Assembly (NCBI GenBank): GCA_026931325.1
Contig: JAIXLO010000160.1
Span: forward strand, 62,001 to 126,000
Direction of reading: 5' to 3'
DNA: 64,000 nucleotides
DNA from: Chitinophagales bacterium
Lineage (GTDB): Bacteria > Bacteroidota > Bacteroidia > Chitinophagales > Chitinophagaceae
Part shown: positions 15,343 through 23,729 of the stretch, one piece after another
Layout of the letters: each line of letters opens with the position of its first letter
Position numbering within the stretch: the stretch's first letter is position 1
Position numbers and translations under genes: made by a program
The notes under the pieces: model-generated
Told to the model about the DNA's origin: nothing
The model's input: only the letters and a program-made list of their open reading frames with translations
Database searches by the model: none

Positions 15343-16160
15343 AAGATAAAATATTATTAATTGATTTTGCAAACCAAGTTTGGAGATCGACGATAGGATT
15401 TGGTAAGCAGCCAGAAATGTCACAAAATACTATTGTGTTTAATTTTTATAGAAATCTTAGACCAATTGTAGAAATGTTTTCTCCAAATAAAATCTTTTTT
15501 GTTTTAGAAGGACATCCTCAATTTAGATATGATTTATATTCTGAATATAAAGCAAATAGAATAACAAAAACAGCCTCTAAAAAAGAAGCAGTAGATAGTA
15601 TCTACGAAGCCAAGAAAATAATCTTAGAAATTGCTAAACATTTTCCTGTGACTATTGCAAAGGCAGATAATTATGAATGCGATGATATCATTTATTCATT
15701 ATGCTTACTAATGCAAGATGAAGATCTTACAATATTAAGTAATGATTCTGATTATATTCAGCTATTGCAATTAAACATTGAAAATATAAAAATATATAAT
15801 CCAATAAAAAAATGTTTTATGGAAGCTCCTGCTTTCCCATACGTTGTGTGGAAAAGTTTAGCCGGAGATAAAAGCGATAATATTAAATCTTTAGTAAGCG
15901 CTAATAAAGCCGAAGACCTTTGTTTAAATCCAGAAAAATTATCTTCTTTTCTTGATGTTGAGGAAAATAGAGCAAATTTCTCAATTAATCATCAATTGAT
16001 AAAATTCGCTGAAGTTCCGCACGAAGAAATAATTATAGAATCTGGAAATTTTAATGCTGAAGAAATAAAAAAATCTTTTATTAATTTAGAATTTAATTCT
16101 TTAATAAAAGATAAAACTTGGGAAAAGTTTATTAAAACATTTAATTGTGTAACAATATAA
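15339..16160 (+). CDS. 5'-3' exonuclease (FEN/T4 RNase H-like)
   Basis: A 273-residue protein with the metal-binding acidic residues of the 5' nuclease family in order: LLIDFANQVWR (first Asp), FVLEGHPQFRYDLYSEYKANR (arch-region basic residues), ECDDIIYSL, LSNDSDYIQLL and SLAGDKSDNI, which precedes the helix-hairpin-helix region. It removes RNA primers and flaps during replication, acting with the helicase and RNase HII in this window. The start overlaps the lipoprotein stop as ATGA. Confidence 0.9.
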   Translation: MKDKILLIDFANQVWRSTIGFGKQPEMSQNTIVFNFYRNLRPIVEMFSPNKIFFVLEGHPQFRYDLYSEYKANRITKTASKKEAVDSIYEAKKIILEIAKHFPVTIAKADNYECDDIIYSLCLLMQDEDLTILSNDSDYIQLLQLNIENIKIYNPIKKCFMEAPAFPYVVWKSLAGDKSDNIKSLVSANKAEDLCLNPEKLSSFLDVEENRANFSINHQLIKFAEVPHEEIIIESGNFNAEEIKKSFINLEFNSLIKDKTWEKFIKTFNCVTI

Positions 16161-16331
16161 TTATTTAATTGCTTTTGTGAAAAGCTCAACTAATGCGTTG
16201 TAATATTTTTGTCGCATTAGTTCTGCAACATCTTCTTCGGTTAATGGCTTTTCTTCTAGCTGTAAATCTACCGTTGGAATAAATTTTTCAACATCTGCTT
16301 TTTTCTTTATATTTTTCATAACTATATTCAT
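16161..16331 (-). CDS. Small acidic helical protein (56 aa)
   Basis: Minus-strand gene. ATG at 16331-16329 overlaps the TGA of the large upstream gene (ATGA coupling). The peptide starts MNIVMKNIKKKADVEKF, has an acidic middle (LEEKPLTEEDVAELM) and ends in a helix. An internal ATG at 16319 is an alternative start. It is convergent with the exonuclease gene, touching it end to end. Function unknown; it probably works with the 888-residue protein. Confidence 0.55.
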   Translation of the reverse strand: MNIVMKNIKKKADVEKFIPTVDLQLEEKPLTEEDVAELMRQKYYNALVELFTKAIK

Positions 16332-18994
16332 AAAAATTGATCAATGTCATCATACTGACTAATGAAATCTTCATATTCTGGAGCTTCTTTAGACTCTTCT
16401 TTTACTTCTTTTTCAGGCTCGGGAATATCTAGTGGTTTATATGTTGGAGCTTCTTGGTATGCTTTGGCAACATTATTTCTAAGTTCAATAAGAACTGGTA
16501 AATGTTTCTTTAATGTCAAATATACTCTAAACATTAATTTGACGCCATGTTGTAAAGGCTTAATTTCTTCAGATGTTAAATCAATAAAATTATCTTCAAG
16601 ATAATCAACATTTTGAACAAAAAGTGTAGCAATTTTTTTTGTATCTGCAATTGCTTGATTATACTCAGACATTTTTTTTGCTAATAATTTTGCTGCATCA
16701 AATTTCTTTGATTTATATAGCTCTAAATATTTTTGTTCAAAGTCTTTTTTGATATCTTTGTTTAATAACTCTAAAGTTTTTGTAACATTTATTCTTTTTG
16801 CTGGAGATATTGAAGTGTCCTCAAAAACATCAGTAATTTTTTCTGTTCCTTCGATAAATCCTGTGTCTAGTATTCTTTGAACAATTGAAGTTGCATTATG
16901 CATATATTCTAAGAAGTTAGAAAATCTGTTAATTCTATTGCTTTTCTTTAGTAAATCAATTTTTTCATCAACTGCCATATTAATATTGGCATTTCTTGCT
17001 CTTGTTTTTGCATTGGTTACTTGTTTTAATTTATAATCAAGCTCTTCAAGTTTCTGTTTTACTGCTACAGCGGCAGGAACAATAACATCTTTTCCATATA
17101 AATTTATTAATTTTGCTGTTTTGCCTGTTTTTGAACCTTTGCCTTTAGAGAATTCAATAATTTCAGTAATTAAGCGAGGATTTGCGTCAACACCAAAATC
17201 CGTCTTAAAGTTATTTAAGACCATATCTTTTTGGTCCTTAATTTGAGATTGTGATTCTGTTTCTTCTATTTTTGCGACATTTAATAATTTTGATTGAATT
17301 TCTTTTAAGCTTTTATTATATTCGGAATTTGGATTGAGCATATCTTGTTTTACAATTTCTGCTGCAAGCATTTGTATAGCTTCTTTTCCAAATATATGAG
17401 ATTTATAGTCTCTAAAGTCCTGAACGATTCTATTTAAATCACCATGTATTGTTCCTTTTAATGTAACAAAGTGTTTACTTATTCTTGTGGTGCTTATTTT
17501 TCTATCTTTCTTTGCTTTAATTAAATGATTTATTAATGATTTTATTGTTGAAACGGTTTTATCACTTAACACTTTTGTTGCTTTTATTGAAGCAGCATAT
17601 GTTGTAAGTTTAGCTAATATTTTATAAGGATTTCTATTTACATATTTTGTATTATTTTTTAATTCAAAGTATTCTTGTTTAATAACGTAGTCTAACGCAG
17701 TTTTTATGTCATCTCCAGACATAGTTAATAAATCTTCAATTTTCAATGAAGATAATGGTTTACCATCTATTAAAACATTTTGAGAACTTTGATCAAGCAC
17801 TTCTTTTTCAATTTTTATTAATTCTCTTCTCACCAATCCAAGTTGTTTATAGATATTAAACATTTGAGTATCTATGTCTTGTATTTCTTTCGTTAAGACT
17901 AATTTTGCTTGGAAATATTTTTCTAATTCTTGGGCGGCATTCCAATCATTTTTTTCTTCAATTAATCTTTTTTTAGCTAAATCTTTTTCTTCTACTGTAT
18001 CTGGAATATCTACCCATTCACTTTTTTCATCCATTTTTTTAATTTTAACTTCTTTTAAAGCTAAAGCTTGTTTGAAAATTTCAATCATTTCTTTATGTTT
18101 TTGAATTTCAATATCGCTTTTTAAACTTGGTATTTTATTTTCTAAAGCTCTTATTTGATTATTTATTCGTTCTATAGAACGTTTGCCGGAGGCATTTAAG
18201 CTATGTCCAAAGTTATTAGTTTTATCGTCCCCTGAGAAAGTTCTAGTTTCAAATTCGCCCTCTTGCAGATGCCCTATCTCTTGTTGAACTTCTCTTTTAA
18301 TATTTTGAACAGCTTCGCCCTCAAGAGCTTCTTGTTCTTCTAATAATGAAGTTTGTACTGTTGGGTCTCTTAAATTTTCTATTACATTTTCTAATTCTTC
18401 ATTTATATTATAATCATTTTCCGATGTTATTGCTTGAGATTGTTTAATATTTTCAATGTTTTTCTTTAATGATTCAATAAATTCATAAAGAATAAAACAC
18501 AGGTCATAATTAGGAACGCCTAATGCATCGTCATCTAAACTTAATGTTTCAAAGTCAACATCTTCTTGACCAGCTAAATAATCTACTTCAAAGCTAGATA
18601 TGTTATTTAACAAATAACCATATCCTGATTTATTTTTTATAAAATTTTTATATAGTAAAAGTAATATTTGTAGATCTCTTTTTATATTACCTATCTTGTT
18701 AGTGGATTTATTTATAAAATCACTGACATCTAATTCTGGATTATCTTTCTTTATTTCATTTGCAATCTCTTTTAAATCTAAATCTAAACATTCTATGATA
18801 AATTCAGAATTAAAGCTTTCAAATAGTGGCGAAATATCTGCCGACACTTCATCTTCTACTTCCATTCCAATATCTTCCACAATATTTGAAGCTGTTGCTG
18901 CAACTTTAATAAATGATAATTTATAAAAATTGTTTGCAAATCTACTAACTTTTTCTATCAATTTAAGTAAACTCATAAAATAATAATGTTTCAT
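16328..18994 (-). CDS. Large coiled-coil protein, minus strand
   Basis: At 888 residues this is the largest gene in the window and one of few on the minus strand. The N-terminus is hydrophobic/aromatic (VSRFANNFYKLSFIKVAA), followed by an acidic region and long charged coiled coils (about residues 160-800), and it ends in an acidic proline-containing tail. There is no enzymatic motif. It could be an internal virion or scaffolding protein, or a structural filament. The large protein at 54529 has a similar style (helical, charged, low-complexity segments). An alternative start is Met7 (18976). Confidence 0.6.
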   Translation of the reverse strand: MKHYYFMSLLKLIEKVSRFANNFYKLSFIKVAATASNIVEDIGMEVEDEVSADISPLFESFNSEFIIECLDLDLKEIANEIKKDNPELDVSDFINKSTNKIGNIKRDLQILLLLYKNFIKNKSGYGYLLNNISSFEVDYLAGQEDVDFETLSLDDDALGVPNYDLCFILYEFIESLKKNIENIKQSQAITSENDYNINEELENVIENLRDPTVQTSLLEEQEALEGEAVQNIKREVQQEIGHLQEGEFETRTFSGDDKTNNFGHSLNASGKRSIERINNQIRALENKIPSLKSDIEIQKHKEMIEIFKQALALKEVKIKKMDEKSEWVDIPDTVEEKDLAKKRLIEEKNDWNAAQELEKYFQAKLVLTKEIQDIDTQMFNIYKQLGLVRRELIKIEKEVLDQSSQNVLIDGKPLSSLKIEDLLTMSGDDIKTALDYVIKQEYFELKNNTKYVNRNPYKILAKLTTYAASIKATKVLSDKTVSTIKSLINHLIKAKKDRKISTTRISKHFVTLKGTIHGDLNRIVQDFRDYKSHIFGKEAIQMLAAEIVKQDMLNPNSEYNKSLKEIQSKLLNVAKIEETESQSQIKDQKDMVLNNFKTDFGVDANPRLITEIIEFSKGKGSKTGKTAKLINLYGKDVIVPAAVAVKQKLEELDYKLKQVTNAKTRARNANINMAVDEKIDLLKKSNRINRFSNFLEYMHNATSIVQRILDTGFIEGTEKITDVFEDTSISPAKRINVTKTLELLNKDIKKDFEQKYLELYKSKKFDAAKLLAKKMSEYNQAIADTKKIATLFVQNVDYLEDNFIDLTSEEIKPLQHGVKLMFRVYLTLKKHLPVLIELRNNVAKAYQEAPTYKPLDIPEPEKEVKEESKEAPEYEDFISQYDDIDQFL

Positions 18995-19017
18995 TGGTAG
19001 CTGGATATATTTTATTT

Positions 19018-19905
19018 ATGGAAAAAGAAATTGAGATATTAAAAGCGCCATTTCCTTATTCTGGAGGGAAGTCAAGAGTGGCAAAAATAATTTGGGAAAA
19101 GTTTGGTAAGGTAGATAATTATATTGAACCATTTTGTGGATCATTGGCTGTTTTGTTTGCCAATCCAAATACTTGTATAGAAACTGTTAATGATAAGGAT
19201 TGCGCCTTAACTAATTTTTGGAGAGCGGTAAAAAATAACCCAGAAGAAGTAGCGCATTATGCAGATGATCCAGTAAATGAATTAGATTTGCATGCTAAGC
19301 ATAAATATATTATTTCTAAATTAGATGATGAGTTTAGAAATAATATTGAAAATGATATAAATTTTTTTGATACTAAAATAGCTGGTTATTGGGTATGGGG
19401 AATGTCTTGCTCTATTGGAAATAATTGGCTTAAGCCAAAAGGACTAAAAGCATTACCATTATTATCTAGTGCGGGCAATGGAATAAACAGAAAAAATACA
19501 AATATATATGAATATTTTCAGGACATTGCAACAAGATTAAAAAAAGTTAGAATTATATGTGGCGATTGGACTAAATTAATTAGTCCATCAATAACATATA
19601 AAAACACATCATTGCCAAAAAATGGAATAACTGCGATATTTTTAGATCCTCCATACAATCAAGAAGGTAGATCAAAGATATATAATTGCGAAGATAACAT
19701 TTTTAAAAATGTTGAAAAATATTGCAAAGATAATGAAAATGTACCAAATTTTAAGATAGCGCTTTGTGGATATGAGGGAGATTATGATTTGCCAGGATGG
19801 AATAGCCATTCTTGGCAAACTCAAGGCGGTATGTCGCATTTATCAAAAGAAATTACTCAAGGAAAGATAAATGCAAAAAAAGAAATAATTTATTTTAATT
19901 TTTAA
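19018..19905 (+). CDS. dam: DNA adenine N6-methyltransferase (D12 class)
   Basis: A 295-residue protein from ATG 19018; an upstream TTG is less likely. It has the class D12 layout: PFPYSGGKSRVA (11-22, SAM/adenine contacts), YIEPFCGSLAVLF (35-47, SAM motif I) and the catalytic LDPPYNQ (about 208-214, DPPY). It methylates adenine in DNA. No cognate restriction gene is visible, so it is an orphan methylase that probably shields phage DNA from restriction. It is divergent from the large minus-strand gene with a very short intergenic region. Confidence 0.9.
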   Translation: MEKEIEILKAPFPYSGGKSRVAKIIWEKFGKVDNYIEPFCGSLAVLFANPNTCIETVNDKDCALTNFWRAVKNNPEEVAHYADDPVNELDLHAKHKYIISKLDDEFRNNIENDINFFDTKIAGYWVWGMSCSIGNNWLKPKGLKALPLLSSAGNGINRKNTNIYEYFQDIATRLKKVRIICGDWTKLISPSITYKNTSLPKNGITAIFLDPPYNQEGRSKIYNCEDNIFKNVEKYCKDNENVPNFKIALCGYEGDYDLPGWNSHSWQTQGGMSHLSKEITQGKINAKKEIIYFNF

Positions 19906-19920
19906 ATTGAAAGGAAGACA

Positions 19921-20421
19921 ATGAATATTGATAATTTTATTAAAGTATTAACACAGAATACTCGTTCAACATTTGCTACTATACATAATTATGTTAATTC
20001 AGATGGAGAAGTGAGTGACTATAATTTGGTTTTAAATAGCGATTATGCATCTTTAGTTAAAAGATCTATTGCTAAATTAGAAAAATTTGCGCCAAAAACC
20101 AAAGATGAAAAACAAGCTAAAGAAAAAATTGCAAAAAGCCTGCAAAAATCTTTAAATAGCGTTGCCGATAATTTTGCACAAGTTACAACTAAGGACGGCA
20201 AAGTTGTAAAGGGGTTAAAACAGAATAGAGGAAAATTCTATATTACTGGCATTTTAGTAAATAAGAGAAAATTTAATGATAATAAATCTAAAACAAAACA
20301 ACTAACTTGCGAACAAAAGATATTTAATACATTGCCAATTTCGAGATTTAGACAATTTAAGCTATCTCCAGATAAAAATCTAAAGATAGCTGTAAATGGC
20401 AAATCTATTAAAATTTGTTAA
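19921..20421 (+). CDS. Hypothetical protein
   Basis: A 166-residue, strongly basic protein with a good SD (GAAAGGAAGAC). A short beta/alpha N-terminus is followed by a helical lysine-rich centre and a basic C-terminus with one terminal Cys. It could bind nucleic acid. Unrecognised. Confidence 0.5.
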   Translation: MNIDNFIKVLTQNTRSTFATIHNYVNSDGEVSDYNLVLNSDYASLVKRSIAKLEKFAPKTKDEKQAKEKIAKSLQKSLNSVADNFAQVTTKDGKVVKGLKQNRGKFYITGILVNKRKFNDNKSKTKQLTCEQKIFNTLPISRFRQFKLSPDKNLKIAVNGKSIKIC

Positions 20422-20428
20422 TAGTTGT

Positions 20429-21076
20429 ATGGAATGGAAAAATATAAATTTATCTTTGGGTGAACGTGCTGTAAAATTTATGGAATCTGAAATGGCTATG
20501 AATGTCAGAGAGATTCCTATTGGTTCAAATACATCCCCAAGAATAAAAGAATACTTTTCTATTTGTACAAGATTAATGAATAACAAAGAAGTGCCTATAG
20601 GTATAACGATAGGAAATTGGTGCAGTGCCGCCGTTAGTTATAGCTTATATTCATCAATATTAGATTATGAAACAATGCCTCATGGTTATAGAGTTGGTTG
20701 CGTTGAGATACAAGCGGATATGCAAAAAAATGGTTTATGGAGACAAACAAAATTGGTCAAAGAAGGAAAATTTATTCCTATGGTTGGCGACATTGTTATA
20801 ACTGATAGATCAAATCCAAATGATCCATCTACATCATGGAATAGACATATTTTGAGAGTTTATTCTTATCATAATGATGGATCATTTGAATGCATATCAG
20901 GAAATTCTGGCGATAGATATTCTATAACAAAGCATTTATTAAATGATAAAAATTTAATCGGTTTTGGTGAATATCCAAATTCAAAACGAGATAAAATTGA
21001 TCTTAGTATAGAAGATAATAATAATTATGAAAATTTAATCGACGATTTTTATAATTATTATGAAAAATTAAAATGA
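20429..21076 (+). CDS. CHAP/NlpC-like peptidoglycan hydrolase (candidate endolysin)
   Basis: A 215-residue protein from ATG 20429. The segment REIPIGSNTSPRIKEYF…GNWCSAAVSYSL, with Cys65 in a WCxAxVS setting, is that of cysteine amidases/endopeptidases of the CHAP type. A strand (PMVGDIVITD), a histidine (WNRHILRVYSY) and a GNSGDRY turn follow in the usual order, giving a Cys-His pair. It likely cleaves cell-wall peptide bonds during lysis. No signal peptide. A lysozyme-like second hydrolase is at 49553. It overlaps the next gene by 4 nt. Confidence 0.65.
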   Translation: MEWKNINLSLGERAVKFMESEMAMNVREIPIGSNTSPRIKEYFSICTRLMNNKEVPIGITIGNWCSAAVSYSLYSSILDYETMPHGYRVGCVEIQADMQKNGLWRQTKLVKEGKFIPMVGDIVITDRSNPNDPSTSWNRHILRVYSYHNDGSFECISGNSGDRYSITKHLLNDKNLIGFGEYPNSKRDKIDLSIEDNNNYENLIDDFYNYYEKLK

Positions 21077-21453
21077 ATATTATAGATAAAATTTTAGATA
21101 TAAAAAATAAAAATACTTGTCATATATGTGGTTCTTCTTTAGTAATTGAAGAAAATGAAAAAACAGATAATAATCCAATAATAGAAAAAACTCTATCTTG
21201 TAAGAAAGCTAATAGATATTGGCATTATTTATTAGTTTTAGATTTACATAAGGAAAATTTAAAAAATATTATTTCTTATATCCATATTTCAGAAGATAAT
21301 TTTATTTTTATAGATGATGGATTTAAAACCAAATCATTTGTATTTTATACACCAAATAAAGCATATTGTACAGAAGATATGTATGATTTATTTATAGATA
21401 TAGAGTTTGATTCACTAAATTATAAATTGTTAAAATATATAGAGCTAATGTGA
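21073..21453 (+). CDS. Small zinc-ribbon protein (family member 5)
   Basis: A 126-residue protein with CHIC at residues 16-19 and a third Cys near residue 43 (LSCKKANRYWHY). It has the same size and acidic beta body as the dispersed family. The second metal half is incomplete (one Cys and a nearby His). ATGA overlap with the hydrolase gene. Confidence 0.5.
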   Translation: MNIIDKILDIKNKNTCHICGSSLVIEENEKTDNNPIIEKTLSCKKANRYWHYLLVLDLHKENLKNIISYIHISEDNFIFIDDGFKTKSFVFYTPNKAYCTEDMYDLFIDIEFDSLNYKLLKYIELM

Positions 21454-21463
21454 ATTTACTTGA

Positions 21464-21610
21464 TTATTAATTTTTATTTATGGCAATGAATATATTCATA
21501 ACGGCGATAAGATATTAATGGACTTTAATTGTACCGTAGGAAAAATATTTTTAGACTGTAATTCAGTCGAAGAAACTAAAAAGGTATTTAAAAATATAAA
21601 ATTATTATAA
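21464..21610 (+). pseudogene. Orphan coding remnant without start
   Basis: The frame from 21464 to TAA 21610 reads like real protein (…YGNEYIHNGDKILMD, then FNCTVGKIFLDCNSVEETK) but has no start codon upstream of an internal ATG at 21518, which would give only 30 residues. It is probably the C-terminal relic of a small beta-rich gene. No relative was identified. Confidence 0.35.
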
Positions 21611-21622
21611 TTAAGGACTTAT

Positions 21623-22729
21623 ATGCAGACTATTTTAGACCTTCTAAATGATATATATTGCAGTTTGCCAAGCGAAGGAGATTCTGAAGTTCAAAAAATA
21701 ATAAAATACACAATGTTGCCTGGAAATTTAATCAGTGCATTCGGGTCATTTAAACATTCATTGGAAAAAGAACAATTGCTTTTTGTAAAAAGCGATTTGT
21801 TATTTTCTATAATTAATTGTGATCCATTAAAAAAGTTTTATAAAAAATATATTAGAAAAGTGTATATTGATACAGATCCTAATCATCAAGCTGTATATGA
21901 TTTTAAGGATATTGGTCAAATATATTTTATTGTAAATAAAATTAATAAAATTAAAGATAAGCATACTGCTATTTATTTAAGTAAAAATTTTAATTTAAAG
22001 GCATTGGGCGATTTAATTTACAAAACATTGGGAAATAAAATTTTTATTGAACATAAAAGAACTGGATATACTGGACGTGATGATGGCGAAGGAACTTCCA
22101 TTGGAGAATATTTTTTAGACATTGTAGAACATTCAGATAAAATTCTTTCATTTTCATCTCATAAAGAAACGAAAGAAATAACATCGAATCCTGGAACATA
22201 TTTATTTTTTGGTCCTCCTGGAACTGGAAAAAGCACTTTTATTTTTTCTGATCATTTAAAAGATAAAAGATGTATTAAAATGTTAGCGGAGGATTTTGCA
22301 GCACTCTCAACAATAGAATTAAAAATATTATTTACAACATTTGCTCCAGATTTAATTTTGCTAGAAGAATTAGACAAATCTAATTATAAACTTAATGACA
22401 TTTTAATTTTTCTAGAAAGAATAAGAAAAAATAAAATGAGTATTGTTTTTACAGCCAATAAGATTAATGTATTTGACAAATCATTAATTAGACCTGGCAG
22501 AATAGATAAACTGGTAAAATTTAAACTACCGGAAAAAAATGAAATTTTAGAACTTGTAAATTATTTTTCTCCTTGTACGCAAGAAATTAATGATAAGTTA
22601 ACTGAATTGTTCTTTGAAAAGAAAATGTCACATGCTTACATTGTTGATTTATGTAAAAGGGTAACAAATAATAATTATGATGAAGTAGAAAAATATTTAA
22701 ATTTTTTGGATGAGATAGATAAAGAATAA
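21623..22729 (+). CDS. AAA+ ATPase (BCS1/FtsH-like)
   Basis: A 368-residue protein. An unrecognised N-terminal half (about 1-185) is followed by an AAA+ core: Walker A GPPGTGKS (197-204), a Walker B-like strand (DLILLEELDK, with Glu where the first Asp is usual), sensor 1 (VFTANKI) and LIRPGRIDK with the arginine finger. The lid helices end the protein. Its last third is paralogous to the partial gene at 1-330. The N-terminal part presumably selects the substrate. It may unfold or remodel a virion or host protein. Confidence 0.8.
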   Translation: MQTILDLLNDIYCSLPSEGDSEVQKIIKYTMLPGNLISAFGSFKHSLEKEQLLFVKSDLLFSIINCDPLKKFYKKYIRKVYIDTDPNHQAVYDFKDIGQIYFIVNKINKIKDKHTAIYLSKNFNLKALGDLIYKTLGNKIFIEHKRTGYTGRDDGEGTSIGEYFLDIVEHSDKILSFSSHKETKEITSNPGTYLFFGPPGTGKSTFIFSDHLKDKRCIKMLAEDFAALSTIELKILFTTFAPDLILLEELDKSNYKLNDILIFLERIRKNKMSIVFTANKINVFDKSLIRPGRIDKLVKFKLPEKNEILELVNYFSPCTQEINDKLTELFFEKKMSHAYIVDLCKRVTNNNYDEVEKYLNFLDEIDKE

Positions 22730-22797
22730 AATCATAGTTTAATGAAAAACATTTATTTTATAATAAATATATTGGAGCAATACCAATTGATTTTGCG

Positions 22798-22830
22798 AGG
22801 TTTATTAACCTTATAGTTCATTTGAACTAT
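22798..22830 (+). promoter_or_regulatory. Two adjacent leader hairpins
   Basis: AGGTT 22798-22802 pairs with AACCT 22807-22811 (TATT loop). ATAGTTCA 22813-22820 pairs with TGAACTAT 22823-22830. They sit just before the SD TAGGAG of the tiny lipoprotein gene. They may control its translation or mRNA stability. TATAAT at 22759-22764 upstream is a possible -10 box, without a good -35. Confidence 0.45.
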
Positions 22831-22848
22831 TTATAGGAGTCATTGAAA

Positions 22849-23007
22849 ATGAGATCGTTAATTATAGGTATACTTTTAAGTGTAGCAATGTTGAATTGTG
22901 AATCATCAAAGCATGTGGAAGGGGGTGATAAAGCTGGTGCTGGCGGTTCCGCAAATGTAGTTAATTCTGCAAGTGCAGGGTCTACCGCTGCTCCTGCATC
23001 TTCGTAA
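22849..23007 (+). CDS. Tiny lipoprotein (52 aa)
   Basis: ATG 22849 has a good SD (TAGGAG). The peptide starts MRSLIIGILLSVAMLNC, a lipoprotein signal with lipobox Cys17, followed by a mature part of only about 35 residues rich in Gly, Ala and Ser. This resembles phage lysis or entry-exclusion lipopeptides and host entericidin-like peptides, but assignment is not possible. Its higher GC than neighbours hints at recent acquisition. Confidence 0.65.
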   Translation: MRSLIIGILLSVAMLNCESSKHVEGGDKAGAGGSANVVNSASAGSTAAPASS

Positions 23008-23017
23008 ATAGTAAAGT

Positions 23018-23067
23018 AGAATATTAGTTAAGGGACATAAAGTTGGGTTCGATTCCCAAAATATTCT
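23018..23067 (+). tRNA. tRNA-like element lacking an anticodon arm
   Basis: AGAATATT 23018-23025 pairs with AATATTCT 23060-23067 (8-bp acceptor). TTGGG 23043-23047 and CCCAA 23055-23059 close a canonical T loop, TTCGATT. Between them lie only 17 nt, enough for a small D-like arm (TTA-AGGGACA-TAA, with the loop GG) but no anticodon arm. The 3' flank reads CAA rather than CCA. It is therefore a tRNA mimic or deletion derivative, not a decoding tRNA. Confidence 0.5.
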
Positions 23068-23080
23068 CAAAGGAATTTTT

Positions 23081-23638
23081 ATGGATATTGAAAGTCTTAA
23101 TTGGATTGAAATTAATTTACCGTACTCAATTGAAACTGAAACACAGTATATTATTTCTCTTTTACCGTATGAAATATCTGATGCTTCTAAAAAAAAATTA
23201 AATATTTTTTATTCAATTTTTTCTCATCTTTTGAATATAAGAGATAATATTTTAATAAAACATGAATATGATTTTTCTAGAATGAAAATTTATACAGAAG
23301 ATTATAATCTATATCTAAAGTGTACAGAAAAACTAAATAAAATTGTTAATGATAGACAAGCTATTCGTAATAATGATGACTTAGCATTAAGTATACGAGA
23401 TATTAATCATATTATTGCAGTTAGCAATAATGATATTTTAGCAAAATTATGTTTTTTATATAGTGAATATAATTCTCCAGGATACTTAATAGAATACAAA
23501 AATCATTCTGATATAAAAAAATTTGCATTAATTGGGTCTAATATTACGGATATTGTTGAGCGATCTACCCATGGAAATATTTTTGTAATTAGGGCAGCAA
23601 AGGTAATTGACGAAAATATCCTTAACATTTTGGAATAA
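23081..23638 (+). CDS. Hypothetical protein
   Basis: A 185-residue, helix-rich acidic protein with a good SD (AAAGGAA). No family is recognised. A central helical pair (KLNKIVNDRQAIRNN) and a C-terminal beta segment are visible. Copy 3 of the hairpin repeat follows immediately. Confidence 0.5.
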   Translation: MDIESLNWIEINLPYSIETETQYIISLLPYEISDASKKKLNIFYSIFSHLLNIRDNILIKHEYDFSRMKIYTEDYNLYLKCTEKLNKIVNDRQAIRNNDDLALSIRDINHIIAVSNNDILAKLCFLYSEYNSPGYLIEYKNHSDIKKFALIGSNITDIVERSTHGNIFVIRAAKVIDENILNILE

Positions 23639-23645
23639 AATAAAA

Positions 23646-23668
23646 AGATGTTGGATCGCATCTTAGTA
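23646..23668 (+). repeat. Conserved hairpin element, copy 3
   Basis: AGATG 23646-23650 pairs with CATCT 23659-23663 across the loop TTGGATCG, followed by TAGTA. This is the best-paired of the three copies. It lies between the preceding stop and the HNH promoter. Confidence 0.65.
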
Positions 23669-23683
23669 ACTTGTCCCTGGGAG

Positions 23684-23713
23684 TGGACATCTAAATCTTG
23701 CAGATTATATAAT
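23684..23713 (+). promoter_or_regulatory. Sigma70-type promoter for HNH gene
   Basis: TGGACA 23684-23689, an 18-nt spacer and TATAAT 23708-23713. Transcription would start around 23720, only about 10 nt before ATG 23730, where no Shine-Dalgarno is visible. A (near-)leaderless message is implied. Confidence 0.55.
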
Positions 23714-23729
23714 AAATATTTATCATTAT

